From Methanobacteriaceae archaeon (GTDB lineage: Archaea > Methanobacteriota > Methanobacteria > Methanobacteriales > Methanobacteriaceae): a stretch of 64,000 bases of DNA. The notes under the pieces are model-generated. The model was not told the origin of the DNA. It worked only from the letters and a program-made list of their open reading frames with translations, and made no database searches. Position 1 is the first letter of the stretch. Every line of letters starts with the position of its first letter. The stretch is from the NCBI GenBank assembly GCA_029219465.1, contig JAQXTL010000004.1, positions 62,001 through 126,000 of the forward strand, given 5' to 3'. This document shows, piece after piece, positions 54,457 through 63,784 of the stretch. Position numbers and translations under genes: made by a program.

Positions 54457-54554
54457 CTATATAAAGGTATCGGTAATAATGCTTATTTATCGGCTAAATT
54501 ATAACTTATCACCTATTAGAATAGACTTTTAAATTTAGGAAATAATTATCGGTA
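54457..54554 (-). promoter_or_regulatory. Histone promoter with three TATCGG motifs
   Basis: The minus strand has BRE-TATA CCTTTATATAGT (TATA 54457-54465), giving a leader of about 13 nt. The plus-strand hexamer TATCGG recurs at 54468, 54488 and 54547; the first two are 20 bp apart and the first overlaps the BRE. CpG is scarce in this DNA, so the recurrence is notable. Confidence 0.45.
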
Positions 54555-54615
54555 CTATAAAAAAAATAAGGAAAAAATTAACACTAATATAAAAAATAAG
54601 ATAAATAAAAAAATT

Positions 54616-55893
54616 TTAATTTATCAATTCACTTCTAAGATAAGTGGCAGTTGCCTGAGTTATTTTCACATCGACAAAAGATCCTAACTCAGCTTCATCA
54701 ACAATAACTGGAATATATGAGTCGGTTTTTGCTATAAATCCACCTTTGGAACCTTTTTCAATAACTAAAACTTTTTGGCAAGAACCAACTAATTCTTTAT
54801 TTTCATCTTCAGTTATTTGTGATTTAATCTCAGATAATAATTTTGATCTTTTTTTCATAACTGCATGAGGGATTTCCTTAAGTGATGAAGAAATTGCACC
54901 TTCCCTGTGCTGATATTTTGACAAGTGAATCAAACTAGGTTTTATTTCTTCAAGAAGTTTGACTGTTGCATCAAAATCATCATCATCTTCTGTTGGATAT
55001 CCTACAATAATATCAACAGCCAAAGTCAAATCTGGAATCTCAGTTTTGAATTTTGATACAATATCAAGGTACTGTTCAACAGTGTGACCTCTTCTCATGT
55101 CAGATAAAACTTTGTCACTTCCACTTTGAATAGGTAAATGAATGAAATTATATACCTTAGGATGTTTCATTGCATCAATTATCTCATCAACATCATTTAA
55201 AATGTTTTTAGGATGCATCATTCCAACACGAACTCTAAAGTCACCATCTAAATTAGCCACTTCTTTGATTAAATCAGATAGTTTTTCTCCACTGTCACGG
55301 CCAAATGCTGCAGTATCCTGAGCAGTGAGTTGAATTTCACAAGCACCATTTTCAATAGCTCTTTTAGCTTCAGCCTTAATATCTTCAATAGGATAACTAT
55401 TTAAAGGTCCACGAGCAAAACGAGTACAACAGAAAGTGCATGCACCTAAACAGCCTTCACAGATTTGAATAATATGAATTAAACTGTCATCCATTACTTT
55501 AGGAACATTGACTTTGGACTCTTTTGAAAATCCAACTTCACGAACAACATCTCCACAGTAAGTTGCTTCAACAACATCAAATGATTTGTTTAACTGATGA
55601 GGTCCAATCCATGAAGCTTCAGGAGCAACTTTATTAAGCTTTTCTGGATCAATTTCAACCATACATCCACCGACAATAATCTTTTTGTCAGGAAAATCTT
55701 TTTGAAGCTTTTGAATTCTGTATGTGACCTTGTTTTCAGTAGGAAGTTTAACATAACAGGTATTTACAATAACTACATCTGCCTCTTCAATTGAATCGAC
55801 AAGATCAATACCGTTTTCTTTTAAGTTTCCTGCAATAATCTGACCATCGGCCTTGTTGAATGTGCAGCCATAAGATTCAATATAAACTTTCAT
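54616..55893 (-). CDS. tRNA t6A37 methylthiotransferase (MtaB/e-MtaB type)
   Basis: Adds a methylthio group to N6-threonylcarbamoyladenosine at position 37 of tRNA. Three domains are visible: the UPF0004 domain with cysteines C10, C46 and C77; the radical SAM core with C148-x3-C152-x2-C155 in 'CEGCLGACTFCCTRFARGP'; and a C-terminal TRAM-like domain (about 365-425). The length of 425 residues fits the archaeal and eukaryotic CDKAL1-like group. The zinc-finger gene at 55906 lies 12 bp upstream on the same strand. Confidence 0.92.
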   Translation of the reverse strand: MKVYIESYGCTFNKADGQIIAGNLKENGIDLVDSIEEADVVIVNTCYVKLPTENKVTYRIQKLQKDFPDKKIIVGGCMVEIDPEKLNKVAPEASWIGPHQLNKSFDVVEATYCGDVVREVGFSKESKVNVPKVMDDSLIHIIQICEGCLGACTFCCTRFARGPLNSYPIEDIKAEAKRAIENGACEIQLTAQDTAAFGRDSGEKLSDLIKEVANLDGDFRVRVGMMHPKNILNDVDEIIDAMKHPKVYNFIHLPIQSGSDKVLSDMRRGHTVEQYLDIVSKFKTEIPDLTLAVDIIVGYPTEDDDDFDATVKLLEEIKPSLIHLSKYQHREGAISSSLKEIPHAVMKKRSKLLSEIKSQITEDENKELVGSCQKVLVIEKGSKGGFIAKTDSYIPVIVDEAELGSFVDVKITQATATYLRSELIN

Positions 55894-55905
55894 TTTACTT
55901 CCACA

Positions 55906-56538
55906 CTAGGATGATTTTTTGGTTTTCTTGAAAATATCTTTAGTCAAGTCATAATCAAAGTTGTTGAATCTGACAGGTTTAGAGTATACTCTTTTAATAA
56001 CTCCTGCTTTTGCAAAACCAGAGGTTAATTTTCTGTCTTTGGTTTTGATAACGTGAACTTTAACAATATGTTTGTCAATTTTTACAACATCACCAGGAGC
56101 AATTTCAAAGTCCCTATCCAAATCAATTTTATATGAATCAACTTCACCATGTAAATCTACTGAAAATCCGATACGAGCAGGAATTTCTGTTGAATTAGCC
56201 CAGATAGTATTAATGTCAGCGATTTTTGATTTGTTGACTCTTTTATCTCCAACTTCAATACTGGTTACTTCAACCTGACCAAATTCAGAAAGCAACACAT
56301 CTCCGCTTTTCAATTCGTCACCAGGTAACAAATCGATAGTGGTTTTGTGGGATTTGCCCTGTTCTGAGATGATTAATCTGTAGGTTTCAGGTTTTATGTT
56401 TGCTGAAAACATATCTCTAAAGACATGACTACATTCTTCACATCTTAATAAATATTCTTCTATGAGTTTTTTCTTGGATGATTTTTGTTTTGAATTTAAA
56501 ATTTCAATTTCATCAGAACCACAAATTGGACATTCCAT
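55906..56538 (-). CDS. HVO_0476-family zinc-finger protein
   Basis: A 210-residue protein with an N-terminal zinc ribbon 'MECPICGSDEIEI...LLRCEECSHVF' (two CxxC pairs). After that come strand-rich segments 'GDVLLSEFGQVEVTSIEVGDKRVNKSKI' and 'ARIGFSVDLHGEVDSYKIDLDRDFEIAPGDVVKI', which look like small barrels. This order fits the archaeal HVO_0476 zinc-finger family; function unknown, possibly nucleic-acid related. It is placed between the aconitase-type small subunit and the methylthiotransferase, with 11-12 bp gaps, so one transcript. Confidence 0.75.
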   Translation of the reverse strand: MECPICGSDEIEILNSKQKSSKKKLIEEYLLRCEECSHVFRDMFSANIKPETYRLIISEQGKSHKTTIDLLPGDELKSGDVLLSEFGQVEVTSIEVGDKRVNKSKIADINTIWANSTEIPARIGFSVDLHGEVDSYKIDLDRDFEIAPGDVVKIDKHIVKVHVIKTKDRKLTSGFAKAGVIKRVYSKPVRFNNFDYDLTKDIFKKTKKSS

Positions 56539-56549
56539 TGTTACACCCC

Positions 56550-57035
56550 TTATTCAGATTCCTTCATATGGTGATTTACTAATCCACCGTCTTCTAAAAT
56601 ACTTAACATGAAATCTTTGAATGGTTCAAAGGTTTCACTTTCTCCAGTTGTTTCATTAATTATTGTACCTTCAGACAAGTCAATGCTTATAACATCCCCG
56701 TCTTTAGCTTCAATATCACTAATAATTACAGGTAAACCTATATTAATTGAATTTCTATAGAAAATTCTTGCAAATGATTTTGCAATGATTGCACTTACAC
56801 CTGCTGCTTGAATAGCTACTGGTGCTTGTTCTCTTGATGAACCGCAACCAAAATTTTCATCAGCTACTATAATATCTCCTTGTTGAACATTCTTTGTGAA
56901 ATCTGGCCTTTCTCCTTCCAATACATGTTCAGCCAAATCTTTTGGATTGAATGTTCTTAAATATCTTCCAGGAATAATAATATCAGTATCGATATTTTCC
57001 CCGAAAGTCCATGTTTTTCCTTTAATAATATCCAT
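56550..57035 (-). CDS. hacB: Aconitase-family small subunit, homoaconitase type by its specificity loop
   Basis: Small subunit of a hydro-lyase. The swivel domain motifs are 'WTFGENIDTDIIIPGRYLRT' and 'DENFGCGSSREQAPVAIQAAG'. In Methanocaldococcus jannaschii, Arg and Thr of the YLRT loop mark the homoaconitase small subunit of coenzyme B synthesis, while isopropylmalate isomerase has different residues there. Here the loop is YLRT at 25-28. The ATG at 57035 follows GTGAT and gives 161 residues; the frame is open to 57167, but that part is AT-rich intergenic sequence. LeuD for leucine synthesis remains an alternative. The large subunit is not in this window. Confidence 0.8.
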   Translation of the reverse strand: MDIIKGKTWTFGENIDTDIIIPGRYLRTFNPKDLAEHVLEGERPDFTKNVQQGDIIVADENFGCGSSREQAPVAIQAAGVSAIIAKSFARIFYRNSINIGLPVIISDIEAKDGDVISIDLSEGTIINETTGESETFEPFKDFMLSILEDGGLVNHHMKESE

Positions 57036-57123
57036 AAATATCACGTAAAATTGAATTAAAAAAATAAGTACTTGGGAATTTACCCAAATACAAAATAAGT
57101 TAAGGCGATTGAAAAAAATTAAA

Positions 57124-58629
57124 TTATTCTTCTTTTTTAAAAGGTTTTGCGAATTCTTGCTCAACACTTTGACGATACATTGAATTCATAGTACAGAATG
57201 GGATAATTCTACCATCTGGAGTTGCATAATGGATAACACATTTTTTAACTCTGTCTTCATCAAAGTTAAACGGATCCATAAAGTGCATACATGAAATAAG
57301 CATTGCATCTTTAGAAAAGTCTCCTAATGCACTGTAAGATCTTTTAGTGAACACATTTAACAAAATCTTTTTAATATCTAAGTGTTCAGGAGTTTTGGAA
57401 GTGTGGATTAATTTTGGAATATTTTTAGTAACACTTGCAATAACTTTCTTACGTGCTCCGAATTTACCTTCGCATAACTTATCAGCATATTCATTTAATT
57501 TAACAAATAATCCATCAACATCAATGAAATCTGTAATTGGGATTAAGTTATCTTTTCCAGGTCCTTCTGTTTTTTCTCTAAATACATAGGTACCTACACC
57601 ACAGTGTTGGTGGCAGTTTAAGTTAACTTTAGGATTTTCTTCGCCGTCAAGAGCAGAAATGAATCTTGCAACTGGTTCAACAGCTGACGGAGGATAGAAA
57701 TCATTAGCTTTAACCTGACCGTTGGTTTGTTCTTCAATAATACCAACAAAGTCGGGAATTGTAATTCTTTGAGCTTCCACTTGATCAGCAGGAGTTCTTC
57801 CTGAAAATGACACAGGCTGGAAGTTAACACCATAAATAATGTCATTGTTGTCAAATGCAAACTTGATAATTTCACCGATTTGGTGGTCATTGATTCCTTT
57901 AATTAATGTAGGAACAAGAACAACACCTAAACCTGCTTTTCTACAGTTTTCAATAGCTTCCAATTTGAAAGGAAGTAAATCTCTTCCTCTGTTGTTGATA
58001 TATGGTTCAGGAGTTACGCCATCAAAAGCAAGATATACTGTGTTTAACCCTGCTGCTTTTAATTCTTTAGCCAAGTTTTCTCTTTTAGCTAATCTAATAC
58101 CGTTAGTAGCTATTTGAACGTGAGTAAAACCTTCTTCTTTTGCCATTTCAACAAGTTCAACTAAATCCTTTCTAACTGTTGGTTCTCCACCAGCATATTG
58201 AATAGCAGGAGTTGGATTAGGTTTTAAGTTTCTTAAGTTTTTAAGCATTTGTCTTATTTCATCTTGAGTAGGTTCGTATAAATATCCTGCAACAGCCGCA
58301 TTTGCAAAACAAACAGGACATCTTAAATTACATCTGTTAGTTACATCAATTAAACCTAAAACAGTTGAAGTTTCATGTTTTGAGCATAATCCGCAGTTAC
58401 TAGGACAGCTAGCATTATCTTCCACACATGGATTTTCAACAGAACTGTTTGAAGGAATGTAATTATTAGCCCTATTATAAAACTCATCGTCACCCCAGTA
58501 AGTGTTAATAAACTCACCATGCTCATCACAGGTTTTTTTGATGAATACTTTGCCATCTTCATCATAAACTTCAGCACTAACAGGTTTACCACACTCTGGG
58601 CATAAACTTTTAGTATCTTTAATTTTCAA
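57124..58629 (-). CDS. tes: Tetraether lipid synthase (radical SAM)
   Basis: Joins the phytanyl tails of two archaeol lipids to make membrane-spanning tetraethers. The radical SAM motif is C100-x3-C104-x2-C107 in 'VTNRCNLRCPVCFANA'. N-terminal cysteines (10, 13, 34 and 68, 75, 79, 82) are the extra metal and cluster ligands of the MJ0619-type protein. 'IQYAGGEPTVRKDL' and the late cysteine motifs 'LNCHQHCGVGTYVF' and 'IPFCTMNSMYRQ' agree. I start it at TTG 58629, 4 nt after AAGGTGAT, giving 501 residues. It is divergent from carS. Confidence 0.85.
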   Translation of the reverse strand: MKIKDTKSLCPECGKPVSAEVYDEDGKVFIKKTCDEHGEFINTYWGDDEFYNRANNYIPSNSSVENPCVEDNASCPSNCGLCSKHETSTVLGLIDVTNRCNLRCPVCFANAAVAGYLYEPTQDEIRQMLKNLRNLKPNPTPAIQYAGGEPTVRKDLVELVEMAKEEGFTHVQIATNGIRLAKRENLAKELKAAGLNTVYLAFDGVTPEPYINNRGRDLLPFKLEAIENCRKAGLGVVLVPTLIKGINDHQIGEIIKFAFDNNDIIYGVNFQPVSFSGRTPADQVEAQRITIPDFVGIIEEQTNGQVKANDFYPPSAVEPVARFISALDGEENPKVNLNCHQHCGVGTYVFREKTEGPGKDNLIPITDFIDVDGLFVKLNEYADKLCEGKFGARKKVIASVTKNIPKLIHTSKTPEHLDIKKILLNVFTKRSYSALGDFSKDAMLISCMHFMDPFNFDEDRVKKCVIHYATPDGRIIPFCTMNSMYRQSVEQEFAKPFKKEE

Positions 58630-58638
58630 TAAAATCAC

Positions 58639-58759
58639 CTTAATATAATAATCTTATAAATTAATAAGTTAGACTATTATTATATTTAAATGATTGTAAT
58701 ATTTAAACTTAATTAATATATAGTAGTATTAACAAAAGATAAAATTGGAGACAATATAA
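58639..58759. promoter_or_regulatory. Divergent promoter region of tes and carS
   Basis: A 121-bp AT-rich gap between the ribosome binding sites of two membrane-lipid genes. TATA-like sequences occur on both strands (TTAAACTTAATTAATATATAG region for carS near 58705-58725; ATTTAAATATAAT on the minus strand near 58679-58692 for tes). The two genes may be co-regulated. Confidence 0.4.
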
Positions 58760-59326
58760 ATGACAATTAATATTCAAATATTGGCAATGACTTGTATTGC
58801 AATACTTTATTTTATACTTCCAGCATATTTCTCAAATGGTGCAGGATTAGTATTTGGTGGTGGAACACCAGTAGATTTTGGAAAATCCGATAAAAACGGT
58901 AACAGATGGATTGGAGATGGCGTAACCTGGAGAGGTTTAATCGCAGGAACAATCATTGGAACAATAACAGGTATTTTACAAGGATTTTTAGCTCCATACG
59001 TAATTGCAAATTTTGGACAATTTATTACAACACCAATCATAACTGACATTCAAAGTGGAATATTAATTGGATTTTTATTAGGTTTTGGAGCATTATTTGG
59101 TGATGCAATAGGCAGTTTCTTAAAAAGAAGAGCAAATATTGAACGTGGAAATTCTGCTCCAGTTTTAGATCAACTAGATTTCATAGTCGTTGCATTAATC
59201 TTAGTTTCATTAGTTGTAAAAATAGACTTAATGTTTATCATAACCACATGTATACTAACTTTAATTATGCATTTATTAGCAAATACCTGTGCATATTTAC
59301 TTGGTATAAAAGATGTATGGTACTAA
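58760..59326 (+). CDS. carS: CDP-2,3-bis-O-geranylgeranyl-glycerol synthase
   Basis: Activates unsaturated archaeol ether lipid with CTP, providing the donor for polar head groups. It is an integral membrane protein with about five hydrophobic segments and the family signature 'TPVDFGKSDKNGNRWIGDGVTWRGL', followed by 'GALFGDAIGSFLKRRANIERGNSAPVLDQLDF', the cytidylyltransferase-like active region. The length of 188 residues is normal. Its product feeds enzymes such as the CDP-alcohol transferase at 25138. Confidence 0.93.
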   Translation: MTINIQILAMTCIAILYFILPAYFSNGAGLVFGGGTPVDFGKSDKNGNRWIGDGVTWRGLIAGTIIGTITGILQGFLAPYVIANFGQFITTPIITDIQSGILIGFLLGFGALFGDAIGSFLKRRANIERGNSAPVLDQLDFIVVALILVSLVVKIDLMFIITTCILTLIMHLLANTCAYLLGIKDVWY

Positions 59327-59341
59327 TTTTTAAAAAAAGAG

Positions 59342-59366
59342 ATTAAAAGAAGTAAATTCTTTTAAT
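59342..59366. terminator. Convergent hairpin between carS and mfnF
   Basis: ATTAAAAGAA and TTCTTTTAAT form a 10-bp perfect stem with a 5-nt loop. It lies after the carS stop and overlaps the mfnF stop, so it may serve both strands. Confidence 0.5.
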
Positions 59367-60384
59367 TTAAATATTTATTCATCATTACAGCTGTTCCAAC
59401 AGCAGGTGCAACAACACATTCTTCATCAGTTAAAATATCTCCCATTGATTTGACATTTAAACCTAAGGATTCTGCTGCTTTTTTATCTAAAATATCTTTT
59501 CCAAGACCAGTTGTAACAATTAAATCTAATTCTTGAGTTTCAACAACCTGTTTTAAACCATCAGCAATCTGTTCAACCTGTTTTTTATGAATGTATTTTG
59601 ACATCTCAACAATATCATCCATACTCAACATTTCCAAATCAGCACAGATTACACGTGCAATTCTCTTAGCACAGTCTGTTTTTGATTTACCTTCTCCGTC
59701 AAAGGTATCGCACACATAGTCATCTTGTGTGATTAAATCCAATACAGTGTAGACATCTGCAGTTTGTGCAAATAATTCACTAGCTACACGATATTCTTTT
59801 CCGTTTAATTCAACTTTATCAAGAAAACTAGCAAGATTGGTTCTTAAAGTACCAGTATATACCAATTCACCGGTTGCAGATCTGTCAAAGTCAGATTTAC
59901 CAATTGCACATTCTTTTCCATCTTTAATTGGAATAATATCAGTAGTTGTACTTCCAGTATCAATGAAAATACAGTTATCAGAAATTAAGGTAGCAATTTG
60001 AGCTGTTGCAATCCAATTAGCAGCAGCTGCTTTTAGAGGTGTTTTTGTGATTTCTTCTAAAGACAACATTCCGTCAATACCCACATAAGCTATTGGGCAG
60101 TCAAATGTGTCTTCACATTTTTTAACAACATCTAAAACTCCGTCTTTTTTGGTATCATATGCATCAACAAGTTCTGCAGTCATTGAAATACCTACAGCAT
60201 CAATTTCTGAAATTGGACAGATTTTTTCAATTAACTCAACTAAAACATCTGATAAGTCATCGTTGTTACTCCACATTGGAAGATAAGCAAAATCAACTTC
60301 AATGTTTTTAATTTCTCCACCATCAAAGTCAATAACTGCTAAATCAGTGTTTGCACCACCTATATCAAATCCTGCTATTTTCAT
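59362..60384 (-). CDS. mfnF: Methanofuran biosynthesis protein MfnF (ASKHA fold)
   Basis: Couples the aminomethylfuran phosphate unit to glutamyl-tyramine, making the core of methanofuran, the first C1 carrier of methanogenesis. The protein belongs to the hydantoinase/oxoprolinase-like family once called the H4MPT-linked C1 unknown: 'IAGFDIGGANTDLAVID', 'VGISMTAELVDAY', 'NCIFIDTGSTTTDIIPIKDG' and 'IVTTGLGKDIL'. The length is 340 residues. The next gene upstream is mfnD, 2 bp away, which supports the assignment. Confidence 0.87.
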   Translation of the reverse strand: MKIAGFDIGGANTDLAVIDFDGGEIKNIEVDFAYLPMWSNNDDLSDVLVELIEKICPISEIDAVGISMTAELVDAYDTKKDGVLDVVKKCEDTFDCPIAYVGIDGMLSLEEITKTPLKAAAANWIATAQIATLISDNCIFIDTGSTTTDIIPIKDGKECAIGKSDFDRSATGELVYTGTLRTNLASFLDKVELNGKEYRVASELFAQTADVYTVLDLITQDDYVCDTFDGEGKSKTDCAKRIARVICADLEMLSMDDIVEMSKYIHKKQVEQIADGLKQVVETQELDLIVTTGLGKDILDKKAAESLGLNVKSMGDILTDEECVVAPAVGTAVMMNKYLN

Positions 60385-60386
60385 AA

Positions 60387-61475
60387 TTACATTCTCCTAA
60401 TTTCTAATGAGTCACCAGATTTCTTAAATTCAACTTCACCATCTAAAGAAATCTCTAAATCATCAATACTCATATTATTATCAATTAAATCAATTATTGT
60501 TTTACCAATGTTAAAATTAGCTATTTTATTCAAACCAACATAAGGTGTTGTGAATCTGGAGTTGATTTCTAAAAGATAAACTGAGTAAATGTCCTTTTCA
60601 TCACTGTTTATTAATAAGTCAACACCAACGAAACCTTTCATACCCTCAACAGATTCAACAGCTTTTTTAGCTATTTCAAATGCTTCCTGTTTAAATTCAC
60701 TTTCGAAAGGCAACATTCCTCCAAGATAAGTTCCTTTATCATTTTTTAATTGAACATATTGTTTGTTTAAGCTTATTGGAACTGCATTGGTACCGTCTGA
60801 GATTAAACTAACACTTATATCTGTTCCTTCAATAAATTCCTGAACAATAACTCTTGAACCTGGTTTGAAAATCTTATCTAAATCCAAAGTTAAATCTTCA
60901 ATTTTTTCAATAACAACTATGTCTTCACAGTCAACACCACTTAACGGTTTTATGATTAATTTAAGTGGAGTGAGTGGATCTTCAGCCTGCCATTTTTCAT
61001 GCAAGTTTTCAATTGCTCTTTTCCAGTATCCTTTTGGATCTATTTTAAATTTAAATGACCTAGGTTGAGGAATGTCACTTGGAAGAGCTTCGTATGTTTC
61101 ATATTTATCAGATGCAACTAAACAAGCCTCGGAAGATGAATTATATATTTTTACATCATTTTCTTCAAGGATTTTAGTAATCTTGTAGAGATTGTTATCA
61201 TTTTCCGCAGAAATGAAAATAGCTTTGTTGAAGTTTCCTGCATTGTCTTTAAGCCATGATACTACATCCTGATTAATTGAAATAGCATTAACGTTATCAT
61301 AGCCCTCTGCAATATTTTTGTAAGATTCATTGATTACTAAACTGACATCAAATTCTTTTAAATCATCTAAAAGAGAGATAATTAATGCTTCTGCTTCTGA
61401 TATTATGCATTTGTCATTTTCACCAGATGCAGTGAAATATTCAAATACTAAAATAGAATTATTCTCTTTTGTCAT
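60387..61475 (-). CDS. mfnD: Tyramine-L-glutamate ligase MfnD (ATP-grasp)
   Basis: Joins glutamate to tyramine with ATP in methanofuran synthesis. ATP-grasp features: '[13 protein letters not shown]' at the start, '[21 protein letters not shown]', '[17 protein letters not shown]' and the metal-binding '[21 protein letters not shown]'. The length of 362 residues includes a C-terminal tail of about 25 residues. It overlaps the end of wecB by 17 bp and is followed by mfnF, so methanofuran genes are coupled to a sugar-nucleotide gene. Confidence 0.87.
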   Translation of the reverse strand: MTKENNSILVFEYFTASGENDKCIISEAEALIISLLDDLKEFDVSLVINESYKNIAEGYDNVNAISINQDVVSWLKDNAGNFNKAIFISAENDNNLYKITKILEENDVKIYNSSSEACLVASDKYETYEALPSDIPQPRSFKFKIDPKGYWKRAIENLHEKWQAEDPLTPLKLIIKPLSGVDCEDIVVIEKIEDLTLDLDKIFKPGSRVIVQEFIEGTDISVSLISDGTNAVPISLNKQYVQLKNDKGTYLGGMLPFESEFKQEAFEIAKKAVESVEGMKGFVGVDLLINSDEKDIYSVYLLEINSRFTTPYVGLNKIANFNIGKTIIDLIDNNMSIDDLEISLDGEVEFKKSGDSLEIRRM

Positions 61476-62781
61476 AAGTAAACACCATACCGTTTAAATT
61501 AAGGTCATCTGCCGGAAATACCATTTTTTCACCATCATAAACCATGTGAACAAGTGCATTTTCATTTTCTTCAAATTCACTAACTGAAATGTCTTCAGAC
61601 ATTGTCATCATTTTTCTTGAAAATGAATCCATAATATGTTCAGGAGATTCAATATTTAATAGTCCTTTTGAATAATAATCTTCTATTGCATCAACAGTCA
61701 ATTTTGCAGATTCCCCTTGACCATACGGATTAACAGCATTTCTCATTTTGTTTGCAAACTCTTCATCATCCAAGATTTTGCGAGCATTTTCTAAAATTGC
61801 ATCCTTATCAGATCCAACGAGAATATTTCCACCTGCAGTTACTGTTTCAGGCCTTTCAGTGTTGTATCTTAAGGTTAAAGCAGGAACATCCAATGTTATT
61901 GCTTCTTCTTGAAGACCACCAGAATCTGTTAAGATTAATGTTGAAACAGAAGTTAAGTAAAGGAAATCCAAGTATCCTAACGGTTTTATAATGTGAACAT
62001 GCTCTAAATTGTTTAATTCTTCAAACAATCCGAATTTTTCCAAAGTGTTTTTAGTTCTTGGATGAATAGGGAAAATAATGTTCATGTCATCCAATTGCTT
62101 TAAAGCATCAATAATATTGACTACTCTTTCTTTAACATCAACATTTTCCGCTCTGTGCATTGTTAAAGTTAAAATATTATCCATTTCATCAATATTCAAT
62201 TCTTTAAGGGACTGTTCACTAATTCCTTTTTCTTTAGCCAATTCCAAATGTCTAAAACATGCATCAACAACAGTGTTTCCTGTTACAAACAAGTTTTTTC
62301 TTGAAACTCCTTCAGCTAAAAGATTAATTGCAGATTCAACAGTTGGTACAAAATACATTAAAGAAGATACGTCAGCTACACGACGATTTACCTCTTCAGG
62401 CATAGTCATATCAAAAGACCTAAGTCCCGCTTCAACATGACCTATTGGAATATGTAATTTAGACGCTACAAGTGCACCTGCTAAAACTGCATTGGTGTCA
62501 CCCTGAACTAATACAATATCTGGTTTTTCCTCAAGAAGAACTTCCTCAATACGCTGCATCATCAAACCAGTTTGTTTACCGTGTGTTCCGGAACCAACAT
62601 GAATATTATAATCTGGAGTTCTGATATCCAAGTCTTTAAAGAAGTTATCAGACATTTCCGCATCATAATGCTGACCTGTGTGTAAAACAATTTGATCAAT
62701 ATCTCTTTTTGAGATTTCATCAATGATAGGAGCCATTTTAATAATCTCAGGCCTGGTTCCTAAAATAGTTGCTATTTTCAT
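61459..62781 (-). CDS. wecB: UDP-N-acetylglucosamine 2-epimerase with C-terminal extension
   Basis: Interconverts UDP-GlcNAc and UDP-ManNAc for surface glycans, possibly including pseudomurein-linked sugars. Epimerase motifs: '[18 protein letters not shown]', '[17 protein letters not shown]', '[24 protein letters not shown]', '[10 protein letters not shown]' and '[30 protein letters not shown]'. The core ends near residue 375. About 65 further residues form an acidic strand-rich extension ('[31 protein letters not shown]') not needed for the fold. First gene of the wecB-mfnD-mfnF run. Confidence 0.92.
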   Translation of the reverse strand: MKIATILGTRPEIIKMAPIIDEISKRDIDQIVLHTGQHYDAEMSDNFFKDLDIRTPDYNIHVGSGTHGKQTGLMMQRIEEVLLEEKPDIVLVQGDTNAVLAGALVASKLHIPIGHVEAGLRSFDMTMPEEVNRRVADVSSLMYFVPTVESAINLLAEGVSRKNLFVTGNTVVDACFRHLELAKEKGISEQSLKELNIDEMDNILTLTMHRAENVDVKERVVNIIDALKQLDDMNIIFPIHPRTKNTLEKFGLFEELNNLEHVHIIKPLGYLDFLYLTSVSTLILTDSGGLQEEAITLDVPALTLRYNTERPETVTAGGNILVGSDKDAILENARKILDDEEFANKMRNAVNPYGQGESAKLTVDAIEDYYSKGLLNIESPEHIMDSFSRKMMTMSEDISVSEFEENENALVHMVYDGEKMVFPADDLNLNGMVFTYDKRE

Positions 62782-62865
62782 AATTATTAATTTATGTCAT
62801 TAATACTTAAAAAATTTTTTAATTTTTAGGCAAATATAAAATTTAAAAAAAAGATTGGATAAAAT

Positions 62866-63738
62866 TTATTCATCCAAATTATGTAACTCATTTAAGCTTT
62901 TTATCATGGATTCTCTTACAGCATATCTTTTTTGTAAATCAGATAAAGAATCAACTAAATCACGCTTAAATCTCTCACATGCATAGTCATCATATCTGAA
63001 TTTGATTCCATCATATTGAATATCCATTAAAATCAAATAATCAGCTTCCATGACTTTGATATTTGCTCTTGGCTCGCCTTCAGCAGGATTTAATAGCTTT
63101 TCTACTTCATCCAAACTCATTTTATCGGTTGCAACATCTACAAATACCCTCATCATTTTTCTTACCATATTCCATAAAAATGATTCTCCATAAATATCAA
63201 CAAAAATTGGAGATAATGTATCGTGAAGATTTGGGAATTCTTTTTTGTGATAATCAGTTAAATCCGCTTTTGTGATTTTTATATCTTCAATAGTTCTTGT
63301 AGTGGTTTTTTGGAATCTTTTAGTGAAGTTAGTGAAATTGTGTGTTCCTTTAAAGACTTCTGCGCATTGTTTTAACTTATCAATATCCAAATCCTGGAAG
63401 AGAACATATCGGTATTGCCTCATTTGAGCATACCTTGGTTTAAATGCATATCTAACAGGAGCGCTTGCAAGAATTTGAATATCATCAGGAAGAGAATTAT
63501 TAATTTCATTTATTCTAACGTCTTTTTCTGACTGAAAACTGATTACATTACCTAAACTGTGAACACCAGCATCAGTTCTGCCAGCTATTCTAAATCTGGA
63601 CTTTTTTAAATCATCTATGTAATTTAGTTTACGTAAATGGTAAATCAATTCTTCTTCAACAGTCCTTAAATCCGGCTGGCGTTGAAAACCGTGAAAATTA
63701 GTTCCAATATATCCTATTTTTAGTGCTGTTCTTTTCAT
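62866..63738 (-). CDS. truA: tRNA pseudouridine(38-40) synthase TruA
   Basis: Isomerises uridines 38-40 in the anticodon arm of tRNAs. The catalytic motif is 'RIAGRTDAGVHSLGNVISF' with the nucleophilic aspartate. Other features: 'KIGYIGTNFHGFQRQPDLRTVEEEL', 'RQYRYVLF', 'FTKRFQKTTTRTI' and 'IYGESFLWNMVRKMM'. The length of 290 residues is normal. It is a lone gene. Confidence 0.94.
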   Translation of the reverse strand: MKRTALKIGYIGTNFHGFQRQPDLRTVEEELIYHLRKLNYIDDLKKSRFRIAGRTDAGVHSLGNVISFQSEKDVRINEINNSLPDDIQILASAPVRYAFKPRYAQMRQYRYVLFQDLDIDKLKQCAEVFKGTHNFTNFTKRFQKTTTRTIEDIKITKADLTDYHKKEFPNLHDTLSPIFVDIYGESFLWNMVRKMMRVFVDVATDKMSLDEVEKLLNPAEGEPRANIKVMEADYLILMDIQYDGIKFRYDDYACERFKRDLVDSLSDLQKRYAVRESMIKSLNELHNLDE

Positions 63739-63784
63739 TAATATAATATTTTATAATCAAATAAAATAAATTTTTAGGAAAAAA

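Noticed and set aside
57036-57167. 44-residue N-terminal addition to the aconitase-type small subunit
   Set aside because: It is AT-rich intergenic sequence; the family start MDIIKGKTW at 57035 has its own ribosome binding site.
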